Assembly: GCF_013371215.1 (NCBI RefSeq)
Contig: NZ_JABWMH010000005.1
Location: 186,001-250,000, forward strand
From: Parasphingorhabdus flavimaris
GTDB taxonomy: Bacteria > Pseudomonadota > Alphaproteobacteria > Sphingomonadales > Sphingomonadaceae
Reading direction: 5' to 3'
DNA: 64,000 nt
Positions 37,520 through 48,033 of this stretch are shown one piece after another. How positions within the stretch are numbered: position 1 is the stretch's first letter; each line of letters begins with the position of its first letter. The translations under genes were made by a program, and so were the position numbers. Under the pieces are notes generated by a model that was not told where the DNA came from, ran no database searches, and was given only the letters and a program-made list of their open reading frames with translations.

Positions 37520-40500
37520 TTACGCAGTGGCGGTGACGCCCCTGCCATTACTGTCTTTACTCTCTTCATCGCGCATGGCGACCAACAGATACATGGCGGG
37601 TGTGACCACCCGAGACAAGAGGGTCGAGCTAATCAAGCCCCCGATGATGATAACCGCCAGCGGACCGTATAGCGCACCACCCCAGAAGGCGAGCGGGGTC
37701 AATCCACCGATGGCGGTGATCGACGTCAGCAGAACGGGAAGGAAGCGGACCTCTCCGGCCTTTTCGATGGCAGCCCGCAGGCCCATGCCCTGCTCGCGCA
37801 ACTGGGTGGTGAAATCGACCAGCAGTATCGAATTTTTGATTTCAATCCCGATCAGCGCAATAAAACCGATGATGGCCATGACGCTGAGCGAATTGCCGGT
37901 GATGAACAGGGCGAGAATGCCTCCGAACGTTCCAAGCGGAATGACGCCTGCAACCACAATCGTCTCGCGGAACCGCCGAAATTCGGCGACCAGAATCGCA
38001 AAAATCAGCATGATCGCCGTGATGATCAGCGGACCGAAATTGCCGAATGTCTCGCCGATAGCTTCCGATTCGCCGCCGATCGACCACTCATATCCTTCGG
38101 GGAAATCGATCTGCTCCAGCTTCTCGACCGCGCGGTCATTGATCGTCGACGGCACTTCACCGAAATCGACCTGGGCAGTGACCAGCACCGTTCTTTGCAG
38201 CTGGTAGCGCTGGATTTGCGGCGTCACGTTGGTCAGCTTGGGGTCGGTTATCTGCGACAATGGCACAGGATCACCCGACCGGGTCGCCACATAGATCTTG
38301 TCGAGCACCGATATCGGAAGATTGTCGACAAAGGGATAGCGAACGATCACCGGATAATTATCCCCTTCCTGATCGCGGAAAGATGCTGCGCGTTCTCCAC
38401 TGATCGCCAGCCGGATCGCCCGTCGCGGTCCGCCCGATGGAATATCGAGCAACGCCGCTTTCTGTTCATCGAGACCAATATTCAGGTCGATCTTGTCGGT
38501 ATCCACCGGATTGACGATATCACGCGCCCCCGGTGTCTCCCGCAGGACATCCGCGACCTTTCCGGACAATTGCTTGAGCTTGTCCAGTTCTGGGCCTGCC
38601 ACCCGGATGACAATCGGAGCTTCCACCGGGGTCCCGTTCTGGAAAAGCTCAATCTTCACCCGCGCTCCGGCAATCTGATCAAGTTGTTTCCGCAACCTGT
38701 TGATCATCTCGGGACCTTCGCTTGTGTCCCATTCATCCATCACTGCCAGTACTTCGCCATAGTTGGTCCGCTCTGCCCTCGGGCCAACATTATAGAAAAC
38801 CTGGGGGTTACCGTTCCCGATATTTTCCGCCCGCACTTTTATGCTCGGTTCGGTTTCGAGCACCTTTGTGACTTCAGCTACGATCTTGTCGGTGCGCTCA
38901 AGGCTGCTACCCTGTTCTGCCTCGACAGAGACCCGGAAATAGGGTGCGTCGGCAAACGGGAAAAGCGAAAATCCCAGGACCGGGACGAGCGCGAAGGCCG
39001 ACAGGCACAAGGCCATGGCCAGCACTACCGTCTTGACCGGCGCCCCGAGAGCGATGTGCAGAAAAGGACGGTAGAATCGCTGAATCTTGTTATTCACCCA
39101 GCGGAGCGCTGGATTGCCTTCCGGATCCTCGTCCCGTCGCAGAAGGCGACTGGCGAGAAACGGGATGACCGACAGGGAAATGAGCAACGAGGCGAGCACC
39201 GTCGCGATAATGGCGATGAAGAAAGACCGGGTATAGGAACCGGCGCCACCGGGAAGAAACAGCAGTGGCACAAAAGCCAGCACCAGAACGGCGGTAGAGC
39301 CGATGACCGCCGCACGGATTTCCAGGCTGGCCTCGATCGCCGCTCGGGTTCGGGTCTTGCCCATTCGCAAATGCCTGGCGATATTCTCTGTCACCACGAT
39401 ACTATCGTCAACCAGCAAGCCCAGCGAAACGATGAAACCGGCAATCGAGAGCTGGCTGAGATTATATCCCATCGCGTAAAGAACCAGCAGGCCCGATGCG
39501 AGCGAGAGCGGGATCGAAATCATGACGATTGCCGAAGACCGAAAACCCAGTGGCAATAGCGTGAAAATGACCAAGGCAATCGCAATCGTGAAGTCGCGGG
39601 CCAGTTCGTTCAACCGCCGCTTCACATCACGACTCTGGTCGAATTGCATAACCAGCTTGATATCCGGCGGCAAAATAGTCCGCTGCCGTTCGAGTTCGAT
39701 ATCCAGCTGTTCCTTCAGGCGGGTGACATCGACGCCATCCTTCTGGGTCACGGTAAGAAACACCGCGCGCTGGCCATTGTGGCGAGTCCTGTATATCTGT
39801 TCCCCGGCCCCCCAGTCGACCGTCGCGACATCGCCAACCGTCAAAAGCGACCCGTCGGAAGCCCGCAGCGGCAATCCGCGGATGGCATCGAGATTCCGAA
39901 AGGCGCCACCGGCTTCGACGTTCAGCCTCCGTTCCCCGCTCTGCACAGCGCCCCCGGGCAAGTCAGCTCCGCCCTGGCGAACCACATCGGCAATCGCACT
40001 GGCCGGAACCCGTAGTTCGGACAAGCGATCAGCATCGACCGCAACGCTGACCTCCGGTTGCGGAAGACCGAATATCCGCGCTTCGCGCGTGCCCGGATTG
40101 CGGGTGAAGACATCGACCATGTCATCAGCATATTTTTCCATCCGTCGCCACGAAGCGGTTTCACTGATCAAGGCCACCTGCATGACGGCGGCTTCGGTGG
40201 TCCGGATCTTGCGATATTCGAGTCGCTGCAAATCTTCGGGAAGCTGGTCGCGGATCGCGGATACCGCTCGCACGACATCGTCGTAATAACCGTCAACATC
40301 ACCCGACCATTCGCTGAATTCGACGTTGATCACCGTCCCCCCATCGGTGCTTGTCGATTGGACCTCGACTATATCATCAAGCCCCTGAACGACCTCTTCA
40401 ATCGGCTTGGCGACCGTCTCTTCCATCTCCTGGGCATCGGCTCCAGGCTGGATCGCAATGATGTTGACCGCCGGGATAGGAAAATGCGCGTCGACGGCCT

Positions 40501-40597
40501 TGGGAATATTCACCAGTGCGCTAATGCCCAGAACCACAAGGAGCGTAAAAAGTACGAGGCTGAGTTGCCAGCGCGAGATGACGAACTTGGCAAGCAT
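37520..40597 (-). CDS. RND-family efflux permease
   Basis: A 1025-residue inner-membrane pump. The proton-relay Asp pair is present in [20 protein letters not shown], and the two six-helix blocks and large periplasmic loops are evident. [20 protein letters not shown] and [19 protein letters not shown] are typical of the AcrB-like group with adaptor partners. Substrate unknown. Its adaptor is encoded 36 bp upstream; no outer-membrane channel gene is in this window. Confidence 0.93.
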   Translation of the reverse strand: MLAKFVISRWQLSLVLFTLLVVLGISALVNIPKAVDAHFPIPAVNIIAIQPGADAQEMEETVAKPIEEVVQGLDDIVEVQSTSTDGGTVINVEFSEWSGDVDGYYDDVVRAVSAIRDQLPEDLQRLEYRKIRTTEAAVMQVALISETASWRRMEKYADDMVDVFTRNPGTREARIFGLPQPEVSVAVDADRLSELRVPASAIADVVRQGGADLPGGAVQSGERRLNVEAGGAFRNLDAIRGLPLRASDGSLLTVGDVATVDWGAGEQIYRTRHNGQRAVFLTVTQKDGVDVTRLKEQLDIELERQRTILPPDIKLVMQFDQSRDVKRRLNELARDFTIAIALVIFTLLPLGFRSSAIVMISIPLSLASGLLVLYAMGYNLSQLSIAGFIVSLGLLVDDSIVVTENIARHLRMGKTRTRAAIEASLEIRAAVIGSTAVLVLAFVPLLFLPGGAGSYTRSFFIAIIATVLASLLISLSVIPFLASRLLRRDEDPEGNPALRWVNNKIQRFYRPFLHIALGAPVKTVVLAMALCLSAFALVPVLGFSLFPFADAPYFRVSVEAEQGSSLERTDKIVAEVTKVLETEPSIKVRAENIGNGNPQVFYNVGPRAERTNYGEVLAVMDEWDTSEGPEMINRLRKQLDQIAGARVKIELFQNGTPVEAPIVIRVAGPELDKLKQLSGKVADVLRETPGARDIVNPVDTDKIDLNIGLDEQKAALLDIPSGGPRRAIRLAISGERAASFRDQEGDNYPVIVRYPFVDNLPISVLDKIYVATRSGDPVPLSQITDPKLTNVTPQIQRYQLQRTVLVTAQVDFGEVPSTINDRAVEKLEQIDFPEGYEWSIGGESEAIGETFGNFGPLIITAIMLIFAILVAEFRRFRETIVVAGVIPLGTFGGILALFITGNSLSVMAIIGFIALIGIEIKNSILLVDFTTQLREQGMGLRAAIEKAGEVRFLPVLLTSITAIGGLTPLAFWGGALYGPLAVIIIGGLISSTLLSRVVTPAMYLLVAMRDEESKDSNGRGVTATA

Positions 40598-40633
40598 ATC
40601 AGGCGGGTGAGTCCCTGTGATGCAAGGCGCCGG

Positions 40634-41686
40634 TCATTCCGCGGCTCGAATAGGCTTGATCAAGTCGCCGTCCCGCAATTTCTCGACGCCGCGCGTCACG
40701 ATGACGTCGCCTTCCTTCAATCCTGTCAGGATTTCGAGATTCCTGTCGGTCAGCTCGCCAATGCTGACATTGCGCTGCCTCACCCGGTTCTTGCTATCGA
40801 CAACGAACACCAGGCCTTCGCCGGTCCGAATACCGAATATCGCATTGGCGGGAATCGCCAGGCTTGCCGAAGAGTTACGCGACACCTCAACTTCTACCTT
40901 GCCCAATTGCCCCGAACGCAGGCGGTCGTTGCCGGGCAGCAAGAAGCTGACTTCGAAGGTTCCGGTACGCTCGTCAGCACGCGCGTCTTTTTCGCTTACC
41001 ACCGCATCAATCGGCAGATCCGAAATAGCAGAAACGAAAACTTTGGCACGCATGCCGGGGTTAACCCGAGCAGCATCAGCGTCGGTCATCGGAACGCGCA
41101 GGACAAAACCCTTGTCGACTTCGCCGATCACCAGTGCGGTGGTGCCAGCGGCGACAATCTGCCCTGCATCGATATTGCGGGTGAGGATTATGCCATTTCC
41201 CGGCGCAATGATGGACGCAGTGCGGCTGGCAAATTCTGTTGACTGGACCTTCGCCCGGGCGGCGCGCAGAGCCGCTTCCGATTGCTCAAGCCGGGCTTTG
41301 GTTACCCAGCCGTCCTTGAACAATTTCTCGATACGACCGAATTCGGATTCGGCGCGATCACGTTCCGCTCGCGCTGCGCCAAGGTCCGCTGCAACATTGC
41401 TATTGTCGAGAGCGGCGAGAACCGCGCCGCGCTTCACCCTGTCCCCTTCCTCGAACCGGACCGAAGCGACTTGGCCGCCGGTCGTAAAACCTAGTGATGT
41501 TTCGCGGCGCAGCCGAACGGTGCCCGCGGAGACAATCAATTCATTTTCGCTGGCCGGCTGGACAATGGAAACGGCCACCGGAATGGCATCGGTGGATTGC
41601 GGCTTGGCCTCCGGTTCACTGACGCCACATCCCGACAACAAAACCAGACCGACGGAAATCGATATTATCGTTCTACCAAGCCTCAT
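40634..41686 (-). CDS. RND efflux periplasmic adaptor (membrane fusion lipoprotein)
   Basis: A 350-residue HlyD/AcrA-type protein with a lipoprotein signal (ISVGLVLLSGCG). Lipoyl-like halves are seen at TGGQVASVRFEEGDRVKRGA and IIAPGNGIILTRNIDAGQIV, separated by a coiled-coil region. It links the RND pump to a TolC-like channel. The start MRLGRTI was chosen by signal-peptide shape; a GTG lies 15 bp upstream. Confidence 0.9.
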   Translation of the reverse strand: MRLGRTIISISVGLVLLSGCGVSEPEAKPQSTDAIPVAVSIVQPASENELIVSAGTVRLRRETSLGFTTGGQVASVRFEEGDRVKRGAVLAALDNSNVAADLGAARAERDRAESEFGRIEKLFKDGWVTKARLEQSEAALRAARAKVQSTEFASRTASIIAPGNGIILTRNIDAGQIVAAGTTALVIGEVDKGFVLRVPMTDADAARVNPGMRAKVFVSAISDLPIDAVVSEKDARADERTGTFEVSFLLPGNDRLRSGQLGKVEVEVSRNSSASLAIPANAIFGIRTGEGLVFVVDSKNRVRQRNVSIGELTDRNLEILTGLKEGDVIVTRGVEKLRDGDLIKPIRAAE

Positions 41687-41762
41687 ATCGCGAACCACCA
41701 CCCCTATGGTCTTCTTAGGTGGCTATCCGGGCATGACAAATAGAAAATTGTGAAATGAAACC

Positions 41763-41791
41763 AAAAAGGGCCGGATTGTGAAACCCGACCC
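41763..41791 (-). terminator. Intrinsic terminator after aqpZ
   Basis: On the minus strand, GGGTCGG (41791-41785) pairs with CCGGCCC (41774-41768, one G-T pair) around a 10-nt loop, followed by TTTTT (41767-41763). It begins about 27 bp after the aqpZ stop. Confidence 0.8.
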
Positions 41792-41818
41792 CGTTATTGT
41801 GCCATAAAAGATTCAGTA

Positions 41819-42541
41819 TCAGCCTTCCGTGCCGACAATATCTTGACCCGACCCGCCGACGATCTTGTATACGATACCAGCCAATATGGCACCGCCGATC
41901 GGCGCAATCCAGAAAACCCAGAGCTGTGACAATGCAATGCCGCCTTCGATCAGCGCAGGGCCGGTACTTCTTGCGGGGTTGACCGAAGTGTTGGTCACCG
42001 GAATGCTGATCAGATGAATCAGCGTCAGTCCCAGGCCGATCGCGAGCGGGGCGAAACCGACCGGAGCACGACCATCGGTTGCACCCAATATGATCAGCAG
42101 GAAGAAGAATGTCAGCAAAACCTCGATCGCGATCCCGGCTCCCATCGCATAGCCTCCAGGTGATTTGTCACCGAATCCGTTCGCGGCCAGTCCGTTCACG
42201 GCAAGATCGAATTCCGGATTGCCTGATGCAATCCAGTAAAGCGCCGCTGCGGCTGCAATCGCACCGAAAACCTGGGCTATAATATAGACTGGGATTTCAT
42301 TGGCCGGGAAACGTCCCCCCACCCACAGGCCGACGGTTACGGCCGGGTTGAGGTGGCATCCGCTGATATGACCAATGGCATAAGCCATTGTGACAACCGT
42401 AAGACCAAAAGCCAGAGAAACGCCTAGAAGCCCAATTCCGACTTCGGGGAAAGCTGCGGATATTACCGCACTGCCACACCCGCCAAATACAAGCCAAAAT
42501 GTCCCGAGAAATTCTGCTAATGATTTTTGTACAGTTGTCAT
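41819..42541 (-). CDS. aqpZ: Aquaporin Z-type water channel
   Basis: A 240-residue MIP-family channel with six hydrophobic helices. Both NPA boxes are present: [13 protein letters not shown] and [31 protein letters not shown] at the start is typical of AqpZ. It is transcribed alone: terminator downstream, own leader with a hairpin upstream. Confidence 0.95.
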   Translation of the reverse strand: MTTVQKSLAEFLGTFWLVFGGCGSAVISAAFPEVGIGLLGVSLAFGLTVVTMAYAIGHISGCHLNPAVTVGLWVGGRFPANEIPVYIIAQVFGAIAAAAALYWIASGNPEFDLAVNGLAANGFGDKSPGGYAMGAGIAIEVLLTFFFLLIILGATDGRAPVGFAPLAIGLGLTLIHLISIPVTNTSVNPARSTGPALIEGGIALSQLWVFWIAPIGGAILAGIVYKIVGGSGQDIVGTEG

Positions 42542-42554
42542 AATATCCCTCCCG

Positions 42555-42605
42555 CTCCGTGTCTCGCACGGAGATTTTCTGTGCTACCCATATTCACTGT
42601 ACAGT
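42555..42605 (-). promoter_or_regulatory. aqpZ leader hairpin and palindrome
   Basis: A perfect 7-bp hairpin, CTCCGTG (42555-42561) with CACGGAG (42567-42573), 5-nt loop, ends about 6 bases before the GGGAGGG Shine-Dalgarno of aqpZ. Further upstream is the 10-bp palindrome ACTGTACAGT (42596-42605), a possible operator. The roles are inferred from position. Confidence 0.35.
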
Positions 42606-42657
42606 AAACGGACATTACCTCCAAGATGAGGACCTGTAATAGTATGTAAACTGGCTA

Positions 42658-43617
42658 TTATACGGGCGTAGCCGCACGACGGAGGCGGTCATTCAAGGCG
42701 ACACCGATACCATTGTCAGGGATGGGAGCCACCGCGATCCTGGCTTTGCCACTCGCGTCAGCGTCGTGCAGCGCGGCGAACAAAAGACTGGCGGCTTCCG
42801 CCAAATCCGAATGCGGCGACAGATTGCGGTTGCCCGCGATTGGCCCAAAGCCGATGTGATATTCATCATCGTCAACCGTCGCTGCATTGAGGCGAAGCGG
42901 TTTCTCGGGTGCATAATGCGACGCCAACTGACCAGGCGCTTCGATTTTACCCCCATCCGCGATAGTGGGTGGTTTACCTGCGATTTGCTCAAGTTCCGCC
43001 TGCGTAACCGGCCCCGGTCGTAATATCCGGTAATTCCCATTATCAACGGCAACGATCGTGGATTCAATGCCCGTTTCACAGGCACCTCCATCCAAGATCA
43101 ACGGCGCGCTATCGCCCAGACTGCGTTCAACATGATCCGCCGTGGTCGGGCTGATCCCGCCGCTGCGGTTGGCCGATGGCGCCGCGAGAAACAGGCCCGA
43201 TTCCATCAGCAATTCGCGCATCACCGGATGCGCCGGACAGCGCAAGGCTATCGTATCAAGCCCGGCAGTCACCGCCGCGGCAACCGGACAATTTTCGTTT
43301 CTGGGGACGACAAGTGTCAAAGGCCCTGGCCACAGAGCCTCCGCGAACCGGGTCGCGAGATCACCAAATTGTCCGAGCGTCCTCGCTGAATCCAGATCGG
43401 CCGCGTGGACGATCAGCGGATTGAAATCCGGGCGGCCCTTGGTCCGGTATATCTCCGCAACAGCGGCTGCATTGGTCGAATCGGCAGCCAGACCGTAGAC
43501 GGTTTCGGTCGGAACGGCGACCAGCCCTCCTTCGCGCAAACGCGCCACAGCTTCGCCGATCGTCGCGGTGCCGTAGCGGCGCGCCTGTTCACCAATATGA
43601 TCATTTGAGCCAGACAT
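42658..43617 (-). CDS. tsaC: Threonylcarbamoyl-AMP synthase (Sua5-type)
   Basis: A 319-residue protein: YrdC domain (GLVAVPTETVYGLAADSTNA, FLAAPSANRSGGISPTTADH) plus the C-terminal Sua5 extension (GQLASHYAPEKPLRL). It makes threonylcarbamoyl-AMP for the t6A37 modification of ANN-decoding tRNAs. It is divergent from the acyl-CoA dehydrogenase gene, with only 52 bp between starts. Confidence 0.95.
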   Translation of the reverse strand: MSGSNDHIGEQARRYGTATIGEAVARLREGGLVAVPTETVYGLAADSTNAAAVAEIYRTKGRPDFNPLIVHAADLDSARTLGQFGDLATRFAEALWPGPLTLVVPRNENCPVAAAVTAGLDTIALRCPAHPVMRELLMESGLFLAAPSANRSGGISPTTADHVERSLGDSAPLILDGGACETGIESTIVAVDNGNYRILRPGPVTQAELEQIAGKPPTIADGGKIEAPGQLASHYAPEKPLRLNAATVDDDEYHIGFGPIAGNRNLSPHSDLAEAASLLFAALHDADASGKARIAVAPIPDNGIGVALNDRLRRAATPV

Positions 43618-43669
43618 GACCCTGCGCTATAGCGCTGCGGAAAATCAGGCAACAACGGATAGCAAATTC

Positions 43670-45421
43670 ATGAGTTTTACAGCCCCCGGTCGCGAACAAA
43701 ATTTTGTCCTCAAACATATTGCCGAAATTGGCGAGCTGGCTGAACATGAGCGCTTTGCCGGTGCGAGCGACGATATGGTCGAAGCCATTGTCGAAGGCAT
43801 CGGCCAGTTTGCAGCAGGTGAATTTGCGCCGATCAACCGGATTGGCGACACCGTCGGCGCCAAATGGGATGACGGCAAGGTCACGATGCCCGAGGGGTTC
43901 AAACAGGCCTATGCGCAATTTGTCGAAGGCGGCTGGGCGTCGATTGACGGAGCGGAAGATTTTGGCGGTCAGGGCCTGCCTTACTCGCTGTCAGCATTGA
44001 TCCTCGAAACCTGCGGCGCCGCCAATTTCGCCTTCACCCTTTGCCCGATGCTCAGCTTTGGCGCGATCGAGGCGATCCATGTGCACGGGTCGGACGAACA
44101 GAAAGCGCATTATCTGCCAAACCTGATTTCCGGCGCCTGGACCGGCACGATGAATCTGACCGAGCCGCAGGCTGGTTCCGATGTCGGGGCCCTGCGCTCT
44201 ACCGCAGAGCCGATTACTGAGGGCGAACATGCCGGCAAATACCGGATCAAGGGTCAGAAAATCTATATCACCTTTGGCGAACATGATCTGACCGACAATA
44301 TTGTCCATCTCGTGCTTGCACGGACACCGGACGCTCCGGAAGGGACAAGAGGCATTTCCTTGTTCATCGTGCCCAAATATCATCTTGATGCGGACGGCAA
44401 GCCCGGTGCCCCCAATGACGTGACCTGCGTTTCGATCGAACACAAGATCGGCATCCACGCCTCACCAACCTGCGTCATGGCTTACGGCGAGCAGGACGAG
44501 TGTATTGGCGAGATGATCGGCGGCGAATTTGGCGGCATGAGGGCGATGTTCACGATGATGAACAATGCCCGCATCAATGTCGGCTCGCAAGGCGTGCAGA
44601 TTGCCGAGCGGGCAACCCAGCAGGCCAGCCAGTTCGCGGCAGAACGCATACAATCCGCCCGTGCAGGCAGTGGCGACAAGGCCCCTGTCGCGATAATCGA
44701 GCATCCCGACGTACGCCGTATGTTGCTGCGGTCCAAGGCGCTGACACAGGCAGCACGGGCATTGCTTTATTATGCAACGTCGAGCGTCGATCGCGCGACC
44801 CTGGGCATCGAAGGCGCCAAATCCCGCGCCGAAATCCTCACGCCGCTGATCAAGGGCTATGGCACCGACATCGGCAATGAAGTCGCGTCTATCGGTGTGC
44901 AAGTGCACGGCGGCATGGGCTTCATCGAGGAAACCGGAGCCGGCCAGCACTTCCGCGATGCCCGGATTGCACCGATCTATGAAGGTACCAATGGCATTCA
45001 GGCCGCCGACCTCGTGGGCCGTAAACTGGGCCTCGATGGTGGCGAGGCGATGGCCACGCTGATTGCCGATATCCGGTCCGAAGCCAGGGAAGACGAGAAT
45101 CTGCTGGCACTGGCAAACGCCTGCGAGGATATAATGCGCTGGATGGCAAGCGGCGACGCATCCATCGACGACCGTTTGGCCGGCAGCTATGCATTCATGA
45201 CCATGCTGGCGACCGCGACATGCGGCATGCTGATGAAGAAACAGCACCGGATTGCAAGTGCCGAACTGGCAAGCGGCGATGACCCGTTCCTCAAGGCCAA
45301 GCTGGTGACGACCCGCTATTATCTCGACCATATCGTTCCGGAAGCATTGGGCCTCAAGGCTGCTGCGATGGGCGGAGCGGATATTCTCTATCGCCTCAGC
45401 AGCGCCGAACTGGCTGGCTGA
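43670..45421 (+). CDS. Acyl-CoA dehydrogenase, DmdC-like long type
   Basis: A 583-residue flavoprotein of the long acyl-CoA dehydrogenase group that includes 3-methylmercaptopropionyl-CoA dehydrogenase (DmdC). Motifs: MNLTEPQAGSDVGALRSTAE, KIYITFGEHD, KIGIHASPTCVMAYG and VQVHGGMGFIEETGAGQHFR, then IAPIYEGTNGIQAADL. The start MSFTAPGREQNFVL matches family N-termini; upstream in-frame residues overlap the divergent gene. The true substrate (dimethylsulfoniopropionate route or fatty acids) cannot be told. Confidence 0.9.
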   Translation: MSFTAPGREQNFVLKHIAEIGELAEHERFAGASDDMVEAIVEGIGQFAAGEFAPINRIGDTVGAKWDDGKVTMPEGFKQAYAQFVEGGWASIDGAEDFGGQGLPYSLSALILETCGAANFAFTLCPMLSFGAIEAIHVHGSDEQKAHYLPNLISGAWTGTMNLTEPQAGSDVGALRSTAEPITEGEHAGKYRIKGQKIYITFGEHDLTDNIVHLVLARTPDAPEGTRGISLFIVPKYHLDADGKPGAPNDVTCVSIEHKIGIHASPTCVMAYGEQDECIGEMIGGEFGGMRAMFTMMNNARINVGSQGVQIAERATQQASQFAAERIQSARAGSGDKAPVAIIEHPDVRRMLLRSKALTQAARALLYYATSSVDRATLGIEGAKSRAEILTPLIKGYGTDIGNEVASIGVQVHGGMGFIEETGAGQHFRDARIAPIYEGTNGIQAADLVGRKLGLDGGEAMATLIADIRSEAREDENLLALANACEDIMRWMASGDASIDDRLAGSYAFMTMLATATCGMLMKKQHRIASAELASGDDPFLKAKLVTTRYYLDHIVPEALGLKAAAMGGADILYRLSSAELAG

Positions 45422-45423
45422 TC

Positions 45424-46254
45424 GTGACCGAACAGGGCAACAAGGCCGTTCTGGAGCGCATTGCCGATGCGCTGGAACGGCTTGCGCCGCCACCTGCCCG
45501 ACCGGCTGACTGGGCATCCGGTGATGCCTTTTTCTGGGATACTGCCGGGGCCAGAGAGATCGAACCATTTGAACCGACCGACATCGATCTGCTCACCGGC
45601 ATCGATTCCCAGAAAGCCCGTCTGCTAGACAATAGCAGCCGCCACGCCAACGGCCACGCAGCCCATGACGTGCTGCTCTGGGGTTCGCGTGGCATGGGCA
45701 AGTCGGCATTGTCAAAGGCGGTGGTCCGGGCGCTGCAGCAGCAAGGGCACGATATTGCTCTGGTCGAGGCCGCATCCGACCAACTCGCAAGTCTGCCTGC
45801 GCTATTTGACCTTCTGGCACGCGAAAAGCGCCGGTTCATATTGTTCGTCGACGACATCGGATTTGTCGAAGGCAGCAGCGAGCCGCGCATTCTCCGATCC
45901 ATGCTCGAGGGCGGCGCGAGCCAGCGTCCAGCCAATGTTCGACTATATGTGACCTCGAACCGTCGCCACATTGTTCCACGCCAGATGAGCGAGCAGGATG
46001 ATCCGATCAACCCGCGCGACGCGGTCGATGACCAGTTGGCGCTGTCTGATCGCTTCGGCTTGCGGCTCGGCTTCCATGCCGCGTCTCAGGAGGACTATCT
46101 GGCGATCATCACCCGATATGCCGCGGCCCATGGCCTGAGCCTCGAACGCGAAGACGCCCTTCTGTGGGCGAAACAGCATGGCAGCCGGTCGGGCCGTGTC
46201 GCGTGGCAATATATCGTTGAACTGGCCGGACGAACCGGAAAGCCTCTGACCTAG
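45424..46254 (+). CDS. DUF815-family AAA+ ATPase
   Basis: A 276-residue ATPase of the DUF815 family, role unknown. Walker A is in LLWGSRGMGKSALSKAV and Walker B in FILFVDDIGF; the sensor region YVTSNRRHIVPRQM is typical. GTG 45424, 2 bp after the acyl-CoA dehydrogenase stop, suggests translational coupling although the functions look unrelated. Confidence 0.88.
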   Translation: MTEQGNKAVLERIADALERLAPPPARPADWASGDAFFWDTAGAREIEPFEPTDIDLLTGIDSQKARLLDNSSRHANGHAAHDVLLWGSRGMGKSALSKAVVRALQQQGHDIALVEAASDQLASLPALFDLLAREKRRFILFVDDIGFVEGSSEPRILRSMLEGGASQRPANVRLYVTSNRRHIVPRQMSEQDDPINPRDAVDDQLALSDRFGLRLGFHAASQEDYLAIITRYAAAHGLSLEREDALLWAKQHGSRSGRVAWQYIVELAGRTGKPLT

Positions 46255-46255
46255 C

Positions 46256-47614
46256 CTATTGCGCTGCCTTGGCGTCTGCTTTGGCTGCGTCCTTGCGCGA
46301 CACCCGCCAGATGATCCCGCCGACATCGTCACTGACCAGCAATGCACCGGTCTGGTCAAAAGCCACCATCGTCGGACGACCCCGCGCCACGTCATCCTCA
46401 CTGGTGAAGCCGCTCAGAATCGTGACCGGCTTGCCTTCCGGCTCGCCGCGCAGGTTGAAATTGACATAGACCACGTCATAGCCCGCCAGCGGTTTGCGGT
46501 TCCACGAGCCGTGGCGTGCGACTATCGCACCGCTGGCAAATGGCTTGCCCAGCGCCTGACCATGCGAAAAGGCAAGGCCAAGCGGTGCGACATGGGCACC
46601 CAGCGCATAGTCCGGACGCCGCTCATATTGCCGGTGGTCGAGATTCTTCGGGTCGACCCTCGGATCGACATAGCCGCCCCAAAAATGCCACGGCCAGCCA
46701 TAATGGGCGCCCCAGCGCACCTCGGTGAGATAATCCGGGACCATGTCGCTGCCGAGCATGTCGCGCTCGTTGACCACGGTGTAGAATTTGTCGGTGCCGG
46801 GCAGATATGCCATGCCCACCGGATTGCGCATCCCGGCGGCGTAGATCGCCTTCTTGTTGGTCGCGAGTTCGACCTGCAATATGGCGGCGCGCTGTTTTTC
46901 GGTGTCCATGCCGTTTTCGCCGATATTGCTGTTCGATCCGACCGAAACATAGAGATATTTACCGTCCTGGCTGGCAAGCAAATCGCGGGTCCAGTGGTTA
47001 TTCGGTGCCTTTGCATTGAGGTTGGCAACCTTGCGTCCTTCGGCGGTGATTGCGGTTTCGCCCTCGACATAAGGATAGGCATAGACCGCGTCGGTATTGG
47101 CGACGTAAAGCGTGTCTTCGATCAACGCCATGCCGAACGGAGAATTGAGATTTTCAAGAAACGGGAAACGCTCGTCGACCTTACCGTCCTTATCGCTGTC
47201 GCGTAGCAGGACTATCCGGTTCGCCGATTCGGTGCCTGCCCCGGCCTTGCTCATCAGATTGCGCATGACCCAGCCTTCGATACCTTTGTTGGTCCGTGGC
47301 GGGCTGTTGGTCTCGGCGACCAGAAGATCACCATTGGGCAAGCGGAACATGCTCCGCGGATGATCCAGACCCTCGGCAAAGCGTTCTACGACCAACCCTT
47401 CCGCGGCGACTGGACCTTCGCCTTCGCCCCAGGGTTCGGCCTTCGCAATATTGATGGTTGGAAAGTTTTCCGAACGGACATCGCTTAACGTCGGTTCAAC
47501 CCCGGTGGTTGCCTCCAGCGGCAAGCGAGCGGTATCGCCACGCGTGAAATAATATCCTGCGCCGACGCCAAGGACGATCAGCAGAATCGCGACATTTCTG
47601 ATATGTTTCAACAT
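46256..47614 (-). CDS. Sorbosone dehydrogenase-like PQQ/beta-propeller protein
   Basis: A 452-residue protein with an N-terminal membrane anchor (VAILLIVLGVGAGYYF) and a six-bladed propeller of the soluble glucose/L-sorbosone dehydrogenase type: FAEGLDHPRSMFRLPNGDLL, GMALIEDTLYVANTDAVYAY, YAAGMRNPVGMAYLPGTDKF and the GSWNRKPLAGYDVVYV segment. It is probably periplasmic. PQQ dependence and substrate are inferred from the family. It is convergent with DUF815, 1 bp between stops. Confidence 0.85.
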   Translation of the reverse strand: MLKHIRNVAILLIVLGVGAGYYFTRGDTARLPLEATTGVEPTLSDVRSENFPTINIAKAEPWGEGEGPVAAEGLVVERFAEGLDHPRSMFRLPNGDLLVAETNSPPRTNKGIEGWVMRNLMSKAGAGTESANRIVLLRDSDKDGKVDERFPFLENLNSPFGMALIEDTLYVANTDAVYAYPYVEGETAITAEGRKVANLNAKAPNNHWTRDLLASQDGKYLYVSVGSNSNIGENGMDTEKQRAAILQVELATNKKAIYAAGMRNPVGMAYLPGTDKFYTVVNERDMLGSDMVPDYLTEVRWGAHYGWPWHFWGGYVDPRVDPKNLDHRQYERRPDYALGAHVAPLGLAFSHGQALGKPFASGAIVARHGSWNRKPLAGYDVVYVNFNLRGEPEGKPVTILSGFTSEDDVARGRPTMVAFDQTGALLVSDDVGGIIWRVSRKDAAKADAKAAQ

Positions 47615-47665
47615 GACGCGATAATAGATGGCGTCAAAGGTCCTGACAAGCGCGGTCTGTAAGGT

Positions 47666-47869
47666 TCAGCGGCCTTTGAGCCAGACAAGCAGCGCAGCGG
47701 CTGCGCCCAGTGCCAGGCCGGCTAGCAGACCGGCTGAAGGCTGGCCCAGAAAGCCTCCGGCAAATACGCCGACGATCGCGCCAATCGCGATGAACACGCC
47801 TCCGCCCAGACGGTTTTCCGATCCGTCACTGGAAGAATTGGAAGCATGTTTTGGTGTCTCGGGGTTCAT
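47666..47869 (-). CDS. Small membrane protein
   Basis: A 67-residue protein starting MNPETPKHAS with two hydrophobic helices near the C-terminus (GGVFIAIGAIVGVFAGGFL, then LLAGLALGAAAALLVWLKGR). Function unknown. It lies 51 bp upstream of the sorbosone dehydrogenase-like gene on the same strand. Confidence 0.6.
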   Translation of the reverse strand: MNPETPKHASNSSSDGSENRLGGGVFIAIGAIVGVFAGGFLGQPSAGLLAGLALGAAAALLVWLKGR

Positions 47870-48033
47870 GAAAAAGGCCTTAAACGACGATGGGGCCCAT
47901 GGCCAGAGATTCCCGTTCAAGATATGGTCAACTCGCTGTTAACCTCAGCTTTTCAAGATATTTCCACTCGTCAATCCTACTGTCCAAGGTTCAGAACGGA
48001 GGCAGGGTCGCTTCCTGAAACAGGAGCCTTAAG

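Noticed and set aside
38195-41242. Long plus-strand frames opposite the RND pump and adaptor
   Set aside because: They are antisense shadows; the minus-strand genes have full family motifs.
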